Of a stretch of 64,000 nt of DNA, positions 1 to 7,790 are shown piece after piece. Both the position numbers and the translations under genes were made by a program. Origin of the DNA: Chryseobacterium cucumeris (lineage in GTDB: Bacteria; Bacteroidota; Bacteroidia; Flavobacteriales; Weeksellaceae); contig NZ_CP068760.1 in NCBI RefSeq assembly GCF_016775705.1, positions 2,666,001 through 2,730,000 of the forward strand, in the 5' to 3' direction. The notes beneath the pieces are model-generated. The model ran no database searches and was not told the origin of the DNA. It saw nothing but the letters and a program-made list of their open reading frames with translations. Position 1 is the first letter of the stretch. Every line of letters begins with the position of its first letter.

Positions 1-601
1 GTTCCAATGCTTTTTCCGTGACACGGTGGCTTTGTGGTAATTTAAGAAAATCAAGTACATAAGGATCTTTGATGGCTTCAGTGGAATCTGTAATGATATG
101 GCCTTTTTCTGCCAGCTGCAATACACCTTTCTTATCCTTGCTAAGGGCAAGCCTTTCAAAAAGAGAGGAGTTAATTTGTCTTTCCAGTTCACGGTATCCC
201 CAGTTTTCCAATACAGCCTGTTTTTCATAGAATTTTCTGGCCGTATCGTCTGAAATTCCCAGTAAAGTAACTAGGTGAGTCCAGCTTAATTTGGCAGGCA
301 CTGCCTGCCATTTTTGATAGGTCAGATAAAACCTGCGCATATCCAGAATATTACGCCTGCCAAAACCTTTGCCATAACGCTGTCTCAGGTCTTTTGAAAG
401 TGTGGCTAATAGGTTACTTCCGTACTCGGCACGTTCTTCACCATGCTGTTCATATTCAACAATGTGCCTGCCAATTTCCCAATTCGCCTTCACCAGCTCA
501 GTATTGACTGCTTTCACTGCATTTTGTCTTGCAACTTCAATAGTAGATCCTATACTGTCGAGCAGATCTGTGTATTTTGACGGAATGGGTTTCATAGGCA
601 T
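1..601 (-). CDS. DUF1016 (YhcG-type) PD-(D/E)XK nuclease family protein, partial
   Basis: The minus strand is open from an ATG at 601 (a second ATG is at 595) to the window edge, so about 200 N-terminal residues are visible and the 3' end is missing. The translation has the hallmarks of the DUF1016 N-terminal domain: a helical start with NWEIGRHIVEYEQ, then YGSNLLATLSKDL, GRRNILDMRRFY and a NWGYRELERQI segment. The family's C-terminal half normally carries the PD-(D/E)XK nuclease fold, but that part lies outside. These proteins occur beside restriction systems and in mobile DNA; the exact role is unsettled. A TAAATTTG -7 box and a perfect palindrome lie just upstream, so it is probably transcribed alone and regulated. 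Confidence 0.85.
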   Translation of the reverse strand, partial: MPMKPIPSKYTDLLDSIGSTIEVARQNAVKAVNTELVKANWEIGRHIVEYEQHGEERAEYGSNLLATLSKDLRQRYGKGFGRRNILDMRRFYLTYQKWQAVPAKLSWTHLVTLLGISDDTARKFYEKQAVLENWGYRELERQINSSLFERLALSKDKKGVLQLAEKGHIITDSTEAIKDPYVLDFLKLPQSHRVTEKALE

Positions 602-613
602 TTTGTTATAGGG

Positions 614-621
614 CAAATTTA
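614..621 (-). promoter_or_regulatory. -7 promoter box of the DUF1016 gene
   Basis: Read on the minus strand this is TAAATTTG, a perfect match to the Bacteroidetes TAnnTTTG consensus. It sits 12-20 bases upstream of the two possible start codons (601 and 595), so the transcript would have a very short leader. Confidence 0.5.
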
Positions 622-624
622 TAA

Positions 625-641
625 ATTCCTGATACAGGAAT
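625..641. promoter_or_regulatory. 17-bp palindrome, candidate operator
   Basis: ATTCCTGATACAGGAAT has perfect 7-bp arms around ATA. It lies directly upstream of the -7 box of the DUF1016 gene, where the polymerase would sit, so a repressor site is plausible. The regulator is unknown. Confidence 0.4.
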
Positions 642-772
642 CTATATTGATCCTGATAAAATCGATTTTCTTACGGAGCCAAATGATTCCATCCAATGCC
701 ATTATATACCACTTTTGAAACAAGAACTCAACAGACCGGTACATTCATGGTCCCAACCAATACGAATTGTTT

Positions 773-2773
773 ATGCAAGGTGAAGATGATCTCAGAGGAC
801 TGGCCAGAATTATGGCATTCATGCGGGCGGTCAGTATTGTCATACTGCTGATGCATTACTATTGGTACTGTTACTCCTTTTTTCTGGACAATGGGTGGAC
901 ACTGGAAGTCATGAATGCCATACTGAAGAATTTCCAGAGAACGGCAGGACTATTTTCTCATCCTTTATATACGAAGGTCTTCATCATTCTCTTGCTCGCT
1001 TTAAGCTGCCTGGGAACCAAAGGGGTAAAAAATGATAAAATCACACGGACTCAGATTATGGGTTTTCTGGGAATGGGTTTCGTTTTGTTTTTCTTCAGTA
1101 CCTTTCTTTTAAGGTGGCCTGGAGGTATAGGAAACATCCTCTACATGATTTCAATGTTGGAAGGGTATATCTTTTTGATGATGGCAGGGACATGGGTAAG
1201 CCGGTTATTAAAAAATAATCTGATGGAAGATGTCTTCAATAATGAGAATGAAAGTTTCATGCAGGAAACACGGCTGATGAAAAATGAATACTCAGTCAAT
1301 CTTCCGACTAAATTCTATTATAAAGGAAAATGGAATCAAGGCTGGATTAATATTGTGAATCCATTCCGGGCAACCATAGTCCTGGGGACGCCCGGATCCG
1401 GGAAATCCTTCGCCATTGTCAATAATTATATCAAACAGCAGATTGAAAAGGGTTTTTCTATGTACATCTACGATTTTAAGTTTGACGACCTCTCGACCAT
1501 TGCCTATAACCATTTACTTAAACATCATAACAAGTATAAAGTAAAACCCAGGTTTTATGTGATTAATTTTGATGATCCCCATCGAAGCCATCGGTGTAAT
1601 CCTTTGCATCCCGGTTTTATGACGGATATATCGGACGCTTATGAAGCAGCATACACCATCATGCTGAATCTGAACCGGAGCTGGATCCAGAAGCAGGGGG
1701 ACTTCTTTGTAGAATCGCCCATCATTCTCTTGGCAGCGATTATCTGGTTTTTGAAAATGTATGAAAATGGCAAATACTGTACTTTTCCGCATGCTATTGA
1801 ACTGCTGAATAAAAAGTATTCCGATGTTTTTACCATTTTGACTTCCTATCCTGATCTGGAAAATTATCTTTCCCCTTTTATGGATGCATGGCAGGGCGGG
1901 GCGCAGGATCAGCTCCAGGGACAGATTGCCTCTGCCAAGATTCCTTTATCACGGATGATATCCCCTCAGCTATATTGGGTAATGACCGGTGACGATTTTT
2001 CACTGGATATCAATAATCCTGAAGAACCTAAGATATTATGTGTCGGAAATAATCCTGACCGCCAGAATATTTATTCAGCGGCACTAGGGTTGTATAACTC
2101 CAGGATTGTAAAACTCATCAATAAAAAAGGAAGGTTAAAAAGTTCAGTCATTATTGATGAGCTTCCCACTATTTATTTCCGGGGACTGGATAACCTCATT
2201 GCTACGGCAAGAAGCAATAAGGTAGCGGTATGCCTGGGGTTTCAGGATTTTTCGCAGCTGACAAGAGATTACGGGGACAAAGAAAGTAAAGTGATTCAAA
2301 ATACCGTAGGCAATATATTCAGCGGACAAGTGGTAGGAGATACTGCTAAAAATCTCTCAGAACGTTTTGGAAAGGTCTTACAGAAAAGACAGAGCATGAC
2401 CATCAACCGGAATGATCAATCCATGTCCATATCTACTCAATTGGATAGCTTAATACCAGCATCCAAAATCTCAACATTAAGTCAGGGAATGTTTGTAGGA
2501 GCTGTATCTGATAATTTTGATGAGCGTATAGAACAGAAAATGTTTCATGCCGAGATTGTTGTTGATCATGAAAAAGTAGCTCAGGAAATGAAGTCTTATC
2601 AGCCGATACCTGAGATTTTATCATTTGTGAACGAAAAAGGAGAAGATATGATGAAACAGCTGATTGAAGAGAACTATAAAAAAGTGAAATTTGACATTTT
2701 TAAGATTATTGAAAAAGAAATGGAACGAATTAAAGCTGATCCTGACTTACAGCATTTGATACCTAAAGAATAA
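773..2773 (+). CDS. mobC: Type IV coupling protein, TraG/MobC family with YWFCY N-terminal domain
   Basis: This is the inner-membrane ATPase that hands relaxase-bound DNA to the conjugation channel. The first about 150 residues hold several hydrophobic segments, including the HYYWYCYSFF motif typical of the Bacteroidetes YWFCY domain. A Walker A motif, GTPGSGKS, is at residues 205-212 and a Walker B, VIIDE, ends at D462-E463. The later part (residues about 490-560) carries the TraG-type nucleotide-binding fold. The frame opens earlier with a TTG at 767, but MQGEDDLRGLARI from ATG 773 matches the usual start of the family. No relaxase gene (mobA/mobB) is adjacent, which is unusual because mobC normally follows them; the upstream gene points the other way. 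Confidence 0.88.
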   Translation: MQGEDDLRGLARIMAFMRAVSIVILLMHYYWYCYSFFLDNGWTLEVMNAILKNFQRTAGLFSHPLYTKVFIILLLALSCLGTKGVKNDKITRTQIMGFLGMGFVLFFFSTFLLRWPGGIGNILYMISMLEGYIFLMMAGTWVSRLLKNNLMEDVFNNENESFMQETRLMKNEYSVNLPTKFYYKGKWNQGWINIVNPFRATIVLGTPGSGKSFAIVNNYIKQQIEKGFSMYIYDFKFDDLSTIAYNHLLKHHNKYKVKPRFYVINFDDPHRSHRCNPLHPGFMTDISDAYEAAYTIMLNLNRSWIQKQGDFFVESPIILLAAIIWFLKMYENGKYCTFPHAIELLNKKYSDVFTILTSYPDLENYLSPFMDAWQGGAQDQLQGQIASAKIPLSRMISPQLYWVMTGDDFSLDINNPEEPKILCVGNNPDRQNIYSAALGLYNSRIVKLINKKGRLKSSVIIDELPTIYFRGLDNLIATARSNKVAVCLGFQDFSQLTRDYGDKESKVIQNTVGNIFSGQVVGDTAKNLSERFGKVLQKRQSMTINRNDQSMSISTQLDSLIPASKISTLSQGMFVGAVSDNFDERIEQKMFHAEIVVDHEKVAQEMKSYQPIPEILSFVNEKGEDMMKQLIEENYKKVKFDIFKIIEKEMERIKADPDLQHLIPKE

Positions 2774-2780
2774 AGTAAAA

Positions 2781-2799
2781 ATCCCCGGATACCGGGGAT
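2781..2799 (-). terminator. Hairpin between the convergent mobC and topB genes
   Basis: ATCCCCGG and CCGGGGAT form an 8-bp stem with a three-base loop. On the minus strand it is followed by TTTTACTTTA, which suits termination after topB; on the plus strand it follows the mobC stop by 8 bases. A 13-codon ATG frame starts at 2814 just after it, which is too short to call. Confidence 0.5.
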
Positions 2800-2971
2800 A
2801 AAAACTAATAACCATGAAAACTCAAATTAAACATGAGAATCAGGTGCAAATTTAAAACAAATAATTCTTTTTTCCGATTTACTGTATCTATGCGTTGTAT
2901 TGTTAATCAGGTTTGCTTTTTGTTAGATTGTTTTGAGATTAGAAAATAGGTAGTATTTAATTGCTTTTTCA

Positions 2972-5041
2972 TCATTTTTCTTCAAACTCTAATACGCTTT
3001 CAGCTTTTTCATTAAGGATGATACAAGCATTGAAAGTTTTACCTGATCTGCTTTTCATATTTTTGATCAGTGAGGTTCTGCCATTTTTAATAAGCCTTTC
3101 GACATCGGATATTTCGATCCGGACACTACAGATATTTCGGAGTTGATGCCAGCTGCAATGCATATCGGGACATTTAACAATGTGATCATCAATAATCAGT
3201 GGCTGGGTTTTACATTTGGGACATACAATGCCGGGGAGCTGAGGTCTTTCAATTTTTATCTGCAGTAGCTCTTCCGTAATAGTCTTCGTGTGATTTTCTA
3301 TGTTCTTTTGAAATTCCACAGCACTTAGCTTATTATTCTCAATATTCTGCATGAACAGTTCCCATTCTGCAGCTATCGAAACGTCTGCGATTTGTTTATC
3401 CTTTACTAAGTCATAGACCTTTAAACCTTTGTCAGTTGGAATAAGCAATCTTTTTTCTCTTCTGATATAATCCTCTTCAATCAGTGTTTCAATAATGGAA
3501 GCTCTTGTTGCCGGAGTGCCGATTCCGATATTCTTTACAACTTTTCGTTTTTCTGTGCTTTCAATGTCTTTTCCTGCACTTTCCATGGCAGCAAGCAAGG
3601 CTCCTTCGGTATAAAGGCTGGGAGGCTGGGTTTTATTTTCCAGAATCACCATTGTTTTGATTTTTAGTTCTGCTCCTGCCTTTAATTCAGGAAGTTGCTG
3701 GAGCGGTTCAATGTCATCAGAAAAGATTCCATTGATGCTGCGCCAGCCCGCTTGTAATATTGTATATCCTTTAGCAGTAAAGTCATAATGAAGTACCTGT
3801 AGGCTGACCGCTGTGGTTTCCTTGATACAGGATTGTGAAAGGGACTCAAGTAACCGAAAAGCAATAAGATCATAGATCACCTTTTCTTCTGCAGTAAGTG
3901 CTGAAGGAATTTTTTCTGTAATAAGCAATCCATGATGATCGGTTACTTTATCATCATTGACAATGTTTTTATTGAAGTTTCCCGAGATAATACAGCTTCT
4001 GATTTTTCTATAAGGCTCTTGTTCCTGCAGTATTCTTACAAGGTCGTGGATGTCCGTCCATAGATCTTCCGGAATGTATTGGCAGTTCGTTCGTGGATAG
4101 GTAATGAATTTTTTTTCATAGAGGCTTTGGGCAATGTTAAGCGTTTTTTCAGCACTAAAATTGAATCTTTTATTCGCTTCTTTTTGAAGGCCGGTCAAAT
4201 CAAACAAAAGGGGAGCATGTTCGGTTATAGTTTGTGAATGAACGGAGTTGACTGTTGCTGTCACTCCGTTTCTTTCTAATGATTTTACAAAGTCTTCAGC
4301 TTGTTTTCTCCCGCTGAATTTGAGCACTCCAAAACTTTTGAACTCCATAAAATCTTTTTGATGCATGAGCTCAATCTGCCAGTATTGCTGGCTTGTGAAC
4401 TCTTTATGTTCCTGGTAACTTTTACAGAGTAGGGACAGTGTCGGAGTCTGAAGCCTTCCGAGTGAGTACAAGCCATCACCTGCTGCTATAGTTAATGCAT
4501 GCATGGTATTGATTTCTAGTAACCAATCGGCTCTGTTTCCGCACCGGGCGGCATGAAACAATCCATCATACAGATGACCCGGCTTCAGGTTTTGAAAACC
4601 TTTTTTTATGGCTTTTTCGGTGAGGGAACTGATCCATAATCTTTCAAATGGCAGTGTACAGTCCAGGTACTCATAAATGTACCGGAAAATCAGTTCCCCT
4701 TCTCTTCCTGCATCTGTAGCAACAATGATGCTGTCGCATAATGTAAACAGTTTTTCTATGACTTTTAGCTGTTTGGATGCGCCAGGGTCAGCTATCAGTT
4801 GTTTACCCTTTCTTACTTTTCTGATGGTCAGCTTGAAGGGATCAGGTAAAATAGGTAAAGTCTGTTTTCTAAACGCTGAAATACCATAATCTTCAGGCAT
4901 ACCCAGTGTAATCAAATGACCTAAAGCCCAGGTAACGGCAAAGCCATTACCTGTCAGATATCCATCTTTCTTTTCTGTTGCTCCCAGGACCATCGCTATT
5001 TCTCTGGCAACACTTGGTTTTTCTGTTAATACTGCTTTCAT
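2972..5041 (-). CDS. topB: DNA topoisomerase III (type IA)
   Basis: It encodes a 689-residue type IA topoisomerase that relaxes and decatenates DNA through a 5'-phosphotyrosine link. The TOPRIM domain is N-terminal: LTEKPSVAREIA with the catalytic Glu7, and TDAGREGELIFRYIY near residue 105. The active-site tyrosine is Y315 in ITYPRTN. A zinc-ribbon-like CPKCK...CPDMHC pair follows near residues 605-630, and the last about 50 residues look like a small C-terminal repeat domain. The ATG at 5041 gives MKAVLTEKPS, the standard start. It lies 22 bases after the DUF4099 gene on the same strand, so the two probably share a transcript. topB next to DUF4099/DUF3945 genes is typical of Bacteroidetes conjugative elements, where it is thought to process transferred DNA. 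Confidence 0.92.
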   Translation of the reverse strand: MKAVLTEKPSVAREIAMVLGATEKKDGYLTGNGFAVTWALGHLITLGMPEDYGISAFRKQTLPILPDPFKLTIRKVRKGKQLIADPGASKQLKVIEKLFTLCDSIIVATDAGREGELIFRYIYEYLDCTLPFERLWISSLTEKAIKKGFQNLKPGHLYDGLFHAARCGNRADWLLEINTMHALTIAAGDGLYSLGRLQTPTLSLLCKSYQEHKEFTSQQYWQIELMHQKDFMEFKSFGVLKFSGRKQAEDFVKSLERNGVTATVNSVHSQTITEHAPLLFDLTGLQKEANKRFNFSAEKTLNIAQSLYEKKFITYPRTNCQYIPEDLWTDIHDLVRILQEQEPYRKIRSCIISGNFNKNIVNDDKVTDHHGLLITEKIPSALTAEEKVIYDLIAFRLLESLSQSCIKETTAVSLQVLHYDFTAKGYTILQAGWRSINGIFSDDIEPLQQLPELKAGAELKIKTMVILENKTQPPSLYTEGALLAAMESAGKDIESTEKRKVVKNIGIGTPATRASIIETLIEEDYIRREKRLLIPTDKGLKVYDLVKDKQIADVSIAAEWELFMQNIENNKLSAVEFQKNIENHTKTITEELLQIKIERPQLPGIVCPKCKTQPLIIDDHIVKCPDMHCSWHQLRNICSVRIEISDVERLIKNGRTSLIKNMKSRSGKTFNACIILNEKAESVLEFEEK

Positions 5042-5063
5042 ATAATATTAATTGAAGTGGGTA

Positions 5064-6461
5064 TTATAGGCGTTTTCTTGCGCGGGGCTGAGCTTTGCCC
5101 TGTTTTATCTGGCTTTTGTCTTTAGGTGTCTGCTGGCCTTTCTGTAAAGGCTCTTTCAAATGCTTGGTCGCTTCGTTGGTTTTACCTTCCGAATTCACTG
5201 CTGTCTGAGTTGCATGCTCGTGAGTAGGTTTCGCCTTCTGTTGGATTTTATCAGGGTTCTGAAATGAGAAGTCGATCTTTCCGTTCTCCTTATTAAGGGT
5301 GATATACCCTTGGTATGGTTGACTCTTTTTATCCAGAAGCCCATCAATATAGATCGTTTGCCCGGTTTTAAGTCGTTCATATTGATCGTCATCTAAATTT
5401 TTGCCTCTGAATGTTTTTGGAATCTCAGTCTGTGAATAGATTTGAGATTTTTGCTGATCCTGATTATGATCAAAAAGAAATTCGACATACTTTTTATCAG
5501 CATTAAACTGGACATGGGCATTGAAAGGTTCCCCTTTAGTAGAGATCATCCCTTCCAGATATAATGCTTTGCCCTCTATCAGCGTTTGCTTTTGGGCTTC
5601 ATCTAACCGGATTCCCTTAATTTCATCAGGAATTCTGATGTTTTCTACTTTGTAGGCAACGAGTTCATTTGTCAGCCGGTCCCTGCTGATAAGGGAAGGG
5701 ATGATTTCTTGGGTCTTTGGATTGACAAGATCCACAACACGTCCCATATTTCCGGTTTTCATTAAATTTTTCCGGTCTTCAGGGGTAAATTCATGACCCA
5801 GGAACTTAAAATTGAAATTAGGCTCTTTTCTGATACCGTGGAGATTAATCATAACATCACCGGCTTCATTGGTATTGAGCGAAAGGCGGGCATCTATCCG
5901 GATAAGCGCTGTTCCGAGATTAAGACTGATGGGAACGAGCCCATTGGTTTTGAATCCTCTTAACATAGGTTCCAGGGCATTAGCCTTTTCTAATTTTTCC
6001 TGTGTCAGTCCAAATTTTGACATCATATCCCAGTCAATCTGCTCCGGGGAATACTGATATTCTTTTTCTGAGAATTGATTTGTACTCATTGTATTGGTGT
6101 TTGGGTTTACTATTGTATAGGTATTCAGAAATTTCTCACCCTCAGTGCTGGGATGTTTGAGGTGATGCTCAATTTGTTTTCCAATGTTTTCAGATTCTTT
6201 GAGTGGAGAGGTAAAAAAGGAGAATGAAGTCGGATTTTTGAGCTGGCTGAGGAAGTTGGAGAAAAAATTGGAGAACAGATCGCCTTGTTTATCAATTTTT
6301 AAAAACTGATTTTGGTTTTTCTGTGTATTGGGTACTGTTTTCAGATCGCCTTTTTCATCAACTGTCTTTACTGCTTCAATCTTGTGGGTCTTAGGGTTTA
6401 AGACGAGTAGAGTATTGATTAATGCAGGATCAGGATTTTGAGTATTTGCTATATCTTCCAT
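5064..6461 (-). CDS. DUF4099/DUF3945 domain protein of conjugative elements
   Basis: This is a 465-residue soluble protein of a family found almost only in Bacteroidetes mobile elements, with no known biochemical role. Residues about 135-270 hold the DUF4099-like part (DWDMMSKFGLT, GNMGRVVDLVNPKTQEI, PSLISRDRLTNELV). This is followed by two DUF3945-like repeats, recognisable by KTLIEGKALYLEGM-type and LKTGQTIYIDGLL-type strands and by FNADKKYVEFLFD. The last 60 residues are low-complexity, rich in Lys, Gln and Thr, ending in RARKRL, which suggests nucleic-acid binding (inference). A paralogue lies at 24928-26208. It is the first gene of a pair with topB. Confidence 0.78.
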   Translation of the reverse strand: MEDIANTQNPDPALINTLLVLNPKTHKIEAVKTVDEKGDLKTVPNTQKNQNQFLKIDKQGDLFSNFFSNFLSQLKNPTSFSFFTSPLKESENIGKQIEHHLKHPSTEGEKFLNTYTIVNPNTNTMSTNQFSEKEYQYSPEQIDWDMMSKFGLTQEKLEKANALEPMLRGFKTNGLVPISLNLGTALIRIDARLSLNTNEAGDVMINLHGIRKEPNFNFKFLGHEFTPEDRKNLMKTGNMGRVVDLVNPKTQEIIPSLISRDRLTNELVAYKVENIRIPDEIKGIRLDEAQKQTLIEGKALYLEGMISTKGEPFNAHVQFNADKKYVEFLFDHNQDQQKSQIYSQTEIPKTFRGKNLDDDQYERLKTGQTIYIDGLLDKKSQPYQGYITLNKENGKIDFSFQNPDKIQQKAKPTHEHATQTAVNSEGKTNEATKHLKEPLQKGQQTPKDKSQIKQGKAQPRARKRL

Positions 6462-6628
6462 AATGTTAAATATTGATTTAACATTGAAGTTAGGGGTATC
6501 AGATGGTATAAGCTTAAAATGGAAGTGGGTGGGAATATTTGGCTGTAATTGTCTGGTAAATAGAGGTAAGTACTATTTTATTTTACTAGTATTTTTTGTT
6601 ATTATAAAAAAATAATTAATTTTAAGCT

Positions 6629-6642
6629 GTCTCGATCGAGAC
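6629..6642. repeat. Perfect 14-bp palindrome GTCTCGATCGAGAC
   Basis: The palindrome stands alone in the 240-base gap upstream of the DUF4099 gene and is followed by a run of eight T. As RNA it could fold with 5-bp arms around GATC and would resemble a small intrinsic terminator on the plus strand. As DNA it could be a protein-binding site. Nothing in the sequence decides between these. Confidence 0.45.
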
Positions 6643-6669
6643 GTTTTTTTTCATCATTTGTGTTTTTTT

Positions 6670-6698
6670 ATCCTGTTTCATGAATAATGAAACAGGAT
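6670..6698. terminator. 12-bp stem hairpin after the 6701-6919 gene
   Basis: ATCCTGTTTCAT and ATGAAACAGGAT pair perfectly around a GAATA loop, flanked by seven T on one side and TTTTTAT on the other. It starts two bases after the stop codon of the minus-strand gene. The T tract is correct for the plus strand, and the run of A on the minus strand is not a classic tract, so direction is uncertain. Confidence 0.6.
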
Positions 6699-6700
6699 TT

Positions 6701-6919
6701 TTATCTATACCTGGAGTGCTTTTCAAAAAGATTCATACCAATAATTTTATTATGAATGTTGTCATAGATCAGCTCTACCGAAAAATTTGAAATTTCATAC
6801 AAAACATATCTTGATTGGGAAACCATTCTTTCACTGATGATGCGTCCATGAGTTAGTACAAGTTCATATTGTGTCTGACGATCGGTTAAATTCTGAAAAT
6901 CGTAATAGGAGATATTCAT
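6701..6919 (-). CDS. Hypothetical 72-residue protein
   Basis: A small open frame without a recognised family. It begins MNISYYDFQNLTDRQTQYE and contains alternating hydrophobic strands (RYVLYEISNFSVELIYD), suggesting a small beta-rich fold. It lies 30 bases after the LexA-like repressor gene on the same strand and ends at a strong hairpin, which supports it being a real, co-transcribed gene. If so, it would be part of the damage-controlled unit. No function can be assigned. Confidence 0.55.
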   Translation of the reverse strand: MNISYYDFQNLTDRQTQYELVLTHGRIISERMVSQSRYVLYEISNFSVELIYDNIHNKIIGMNLFEKHSRYR

Positions 6920-6949
6920 AGTTATAATAATGGGATAGTGTAAATTGTT

Positions 6950-7729
6950 TTAATCTAATTTTTTTGAAAACTTTTCATCAAGTATCTGGATATCTTTTTG
7001 AATCCCAAGCAGTATTTCCTTCACATTATAGTTTTCAAAAAGCTCAGGTTCAAAATCTTCAGGAAATATTCCAGAAGCATACTGCCATACTTCAACGATT
7101 TCTCCGAAAGGAATATCATAAGGTGTATAAAATGAATTGTCAGCTGCTACGGTTATTGATTTTTCATTCAAAGAGATAAGTCTTTTATAAGAGATCCCAT
7201 CATTCAGGGTGACGAAAACATAACTTTTGCCGGACTTTAAATCCTTGATATTTTCTATATATTTCCCGACAATGTAAGAACCGTCTTTAAAGGGCGGCAT
7301 GGAATCGCCTTTTGCCGGAAACGCTCTGTATTTTCCGTTGGTCAGAAAGGGTAGTGAAATTCTCTGTAAGCTTTCAATATATTCAGGATCACTGTATCCT
7401 GATAAATATCCCATGGAGGCTTTTTGGGGAACAATTTCAATACTGTTGTTACCTAATTGATCAACGACAACCGGTAGAACAATTCTATTATCCGGAAGTC
7501 TCAATACATCTTCTAAAGGATATTTCCTGATATCCACTGTAAGGAGCAGATCAATACTGAGATTGAAATATTTTGAAATTCTGATCAGTATTTCGTAGGG
7601 GGCTTCCGAACGCCCGTCCTCATATTTTGAATACCGGACCCTGCTCAGTAAAATTTTATCCGCCAGTTCCTGCTGGGATAATTTTTTCTGAGTCCTTAAA
7701 AACCTGATGTTATCTGAAAAAATTGACAT
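6950..7729 (-). CDS. LexA-like repressor: XRE helix-turn-helix plus S24 peptidase domain
   Basis: A 259-residue repressor. Residues 1-65 form an XRE-type HTH (NIRFLRTQKKLSQQELADK, then SRVRYSKYEDGRSEAPYE). The C-terminal S24 domain has Ser143 in AKGDSMPPFKDGS and Lys182 in ISYKRL; the spacing of 39 residues is close to LexA's Ser-Lys pair. This family is expected to cleave itself when RecA filaments form, but no clear Ala-Gly cleavage site is seen. The frame extends to 7750, but the ATG at 7729 (MSIFSDNIRFLR) is the usual start and leaves the operator upstream. It is divergent from the polymerase genes, so it most likely represses both itself and them. A short hypothetical gene follows it. 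Confidence 0.88.
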   Translation of the reverse strand: MSIFSDNIRFLRTQKKLSQQELADKILLSRVRYSKYEDGRSEAPYEILIRISKYFNLSIDLLLTVDIRKYPLEDVLRLPDNRIVLPVVVDQLGNNSIEIVPQKASMGYLSGYSDPEYIESLQRISLPFLTNGKYRAFPAKGDSMPPFKDGSYIVGKYIENIKDLKSGKSYVFVTLNDGISYKRLISLNEKSITVAADNSFYTPYDIPFGEIVEVWQYASGIFPEDFEPELFENYNVKEILLGIQKDIQILDEKFSKKLD

Positions 7730-7730
7730 T

Positions 7731-7745
7731 GATACAAATTGTATC
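7731..7745. promoter_or_regulatory. Operator 1 of the LexA-like repressor
   Basis: GATACAAATTGTATC is a perfect 15-bp palindrome (7-bp arms around one base), placed one base upstream of the repressor's start codon and over the predicted transcription start of that gene. Its centre is 33 bp, about three helical turns, from operator 2. Confidence 0.75.
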
Positions 7746-7747
7746 TG

Positions 7748-7755
7748 CAAATATA
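7748..7755 (-). promoter_or_regulatory. -7 promoter box of the repressor gene
   Basis: On the minus strand this reads TATATTTG, matching TAnnTTTG. The predicted transcript start falls inside operator 1, so binding there would block the repressor's own transcription. Confidence 0.55.
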
Positions 7756-7763
7756 TAAAAAAT

Positions 7764-7778
7764 GATACAATTAGTATC
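7764..7778. promoter_or_regulatory. Operator 2, polymerase side
   Basis: GATACAATTAGTATC keeps the GATAC-N5-GTATC arms of operator 1. It lies immediately upstream of the TAATTTTG box that serves the dinB-like gene, so a bound repressor would exclude polymerase. Confidence 0.7.
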
Positions 7779-7786
7779 TAATTTTG
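7779..7786 (+). promoter_or_regulatory. -7 promoter box of the dinB-dnaE-alkB operon
   Basis: TAATTTTG matches TAnnTTTG. It ends only four bases before the GTG at 7791, so either the message is nearly leaderless or translation starts at the ATG at 7812. No good -33 element is visible at the expected distance. Confidence 0.45.
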
Positions 7787-7790
7787 TAAC

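Noticed and set aside
402..611. 69-codon plus-strand frame
   Set aside because: It lies antisense to the DUF1016 gene, which has family motifs and a promoter; this frame has neither.
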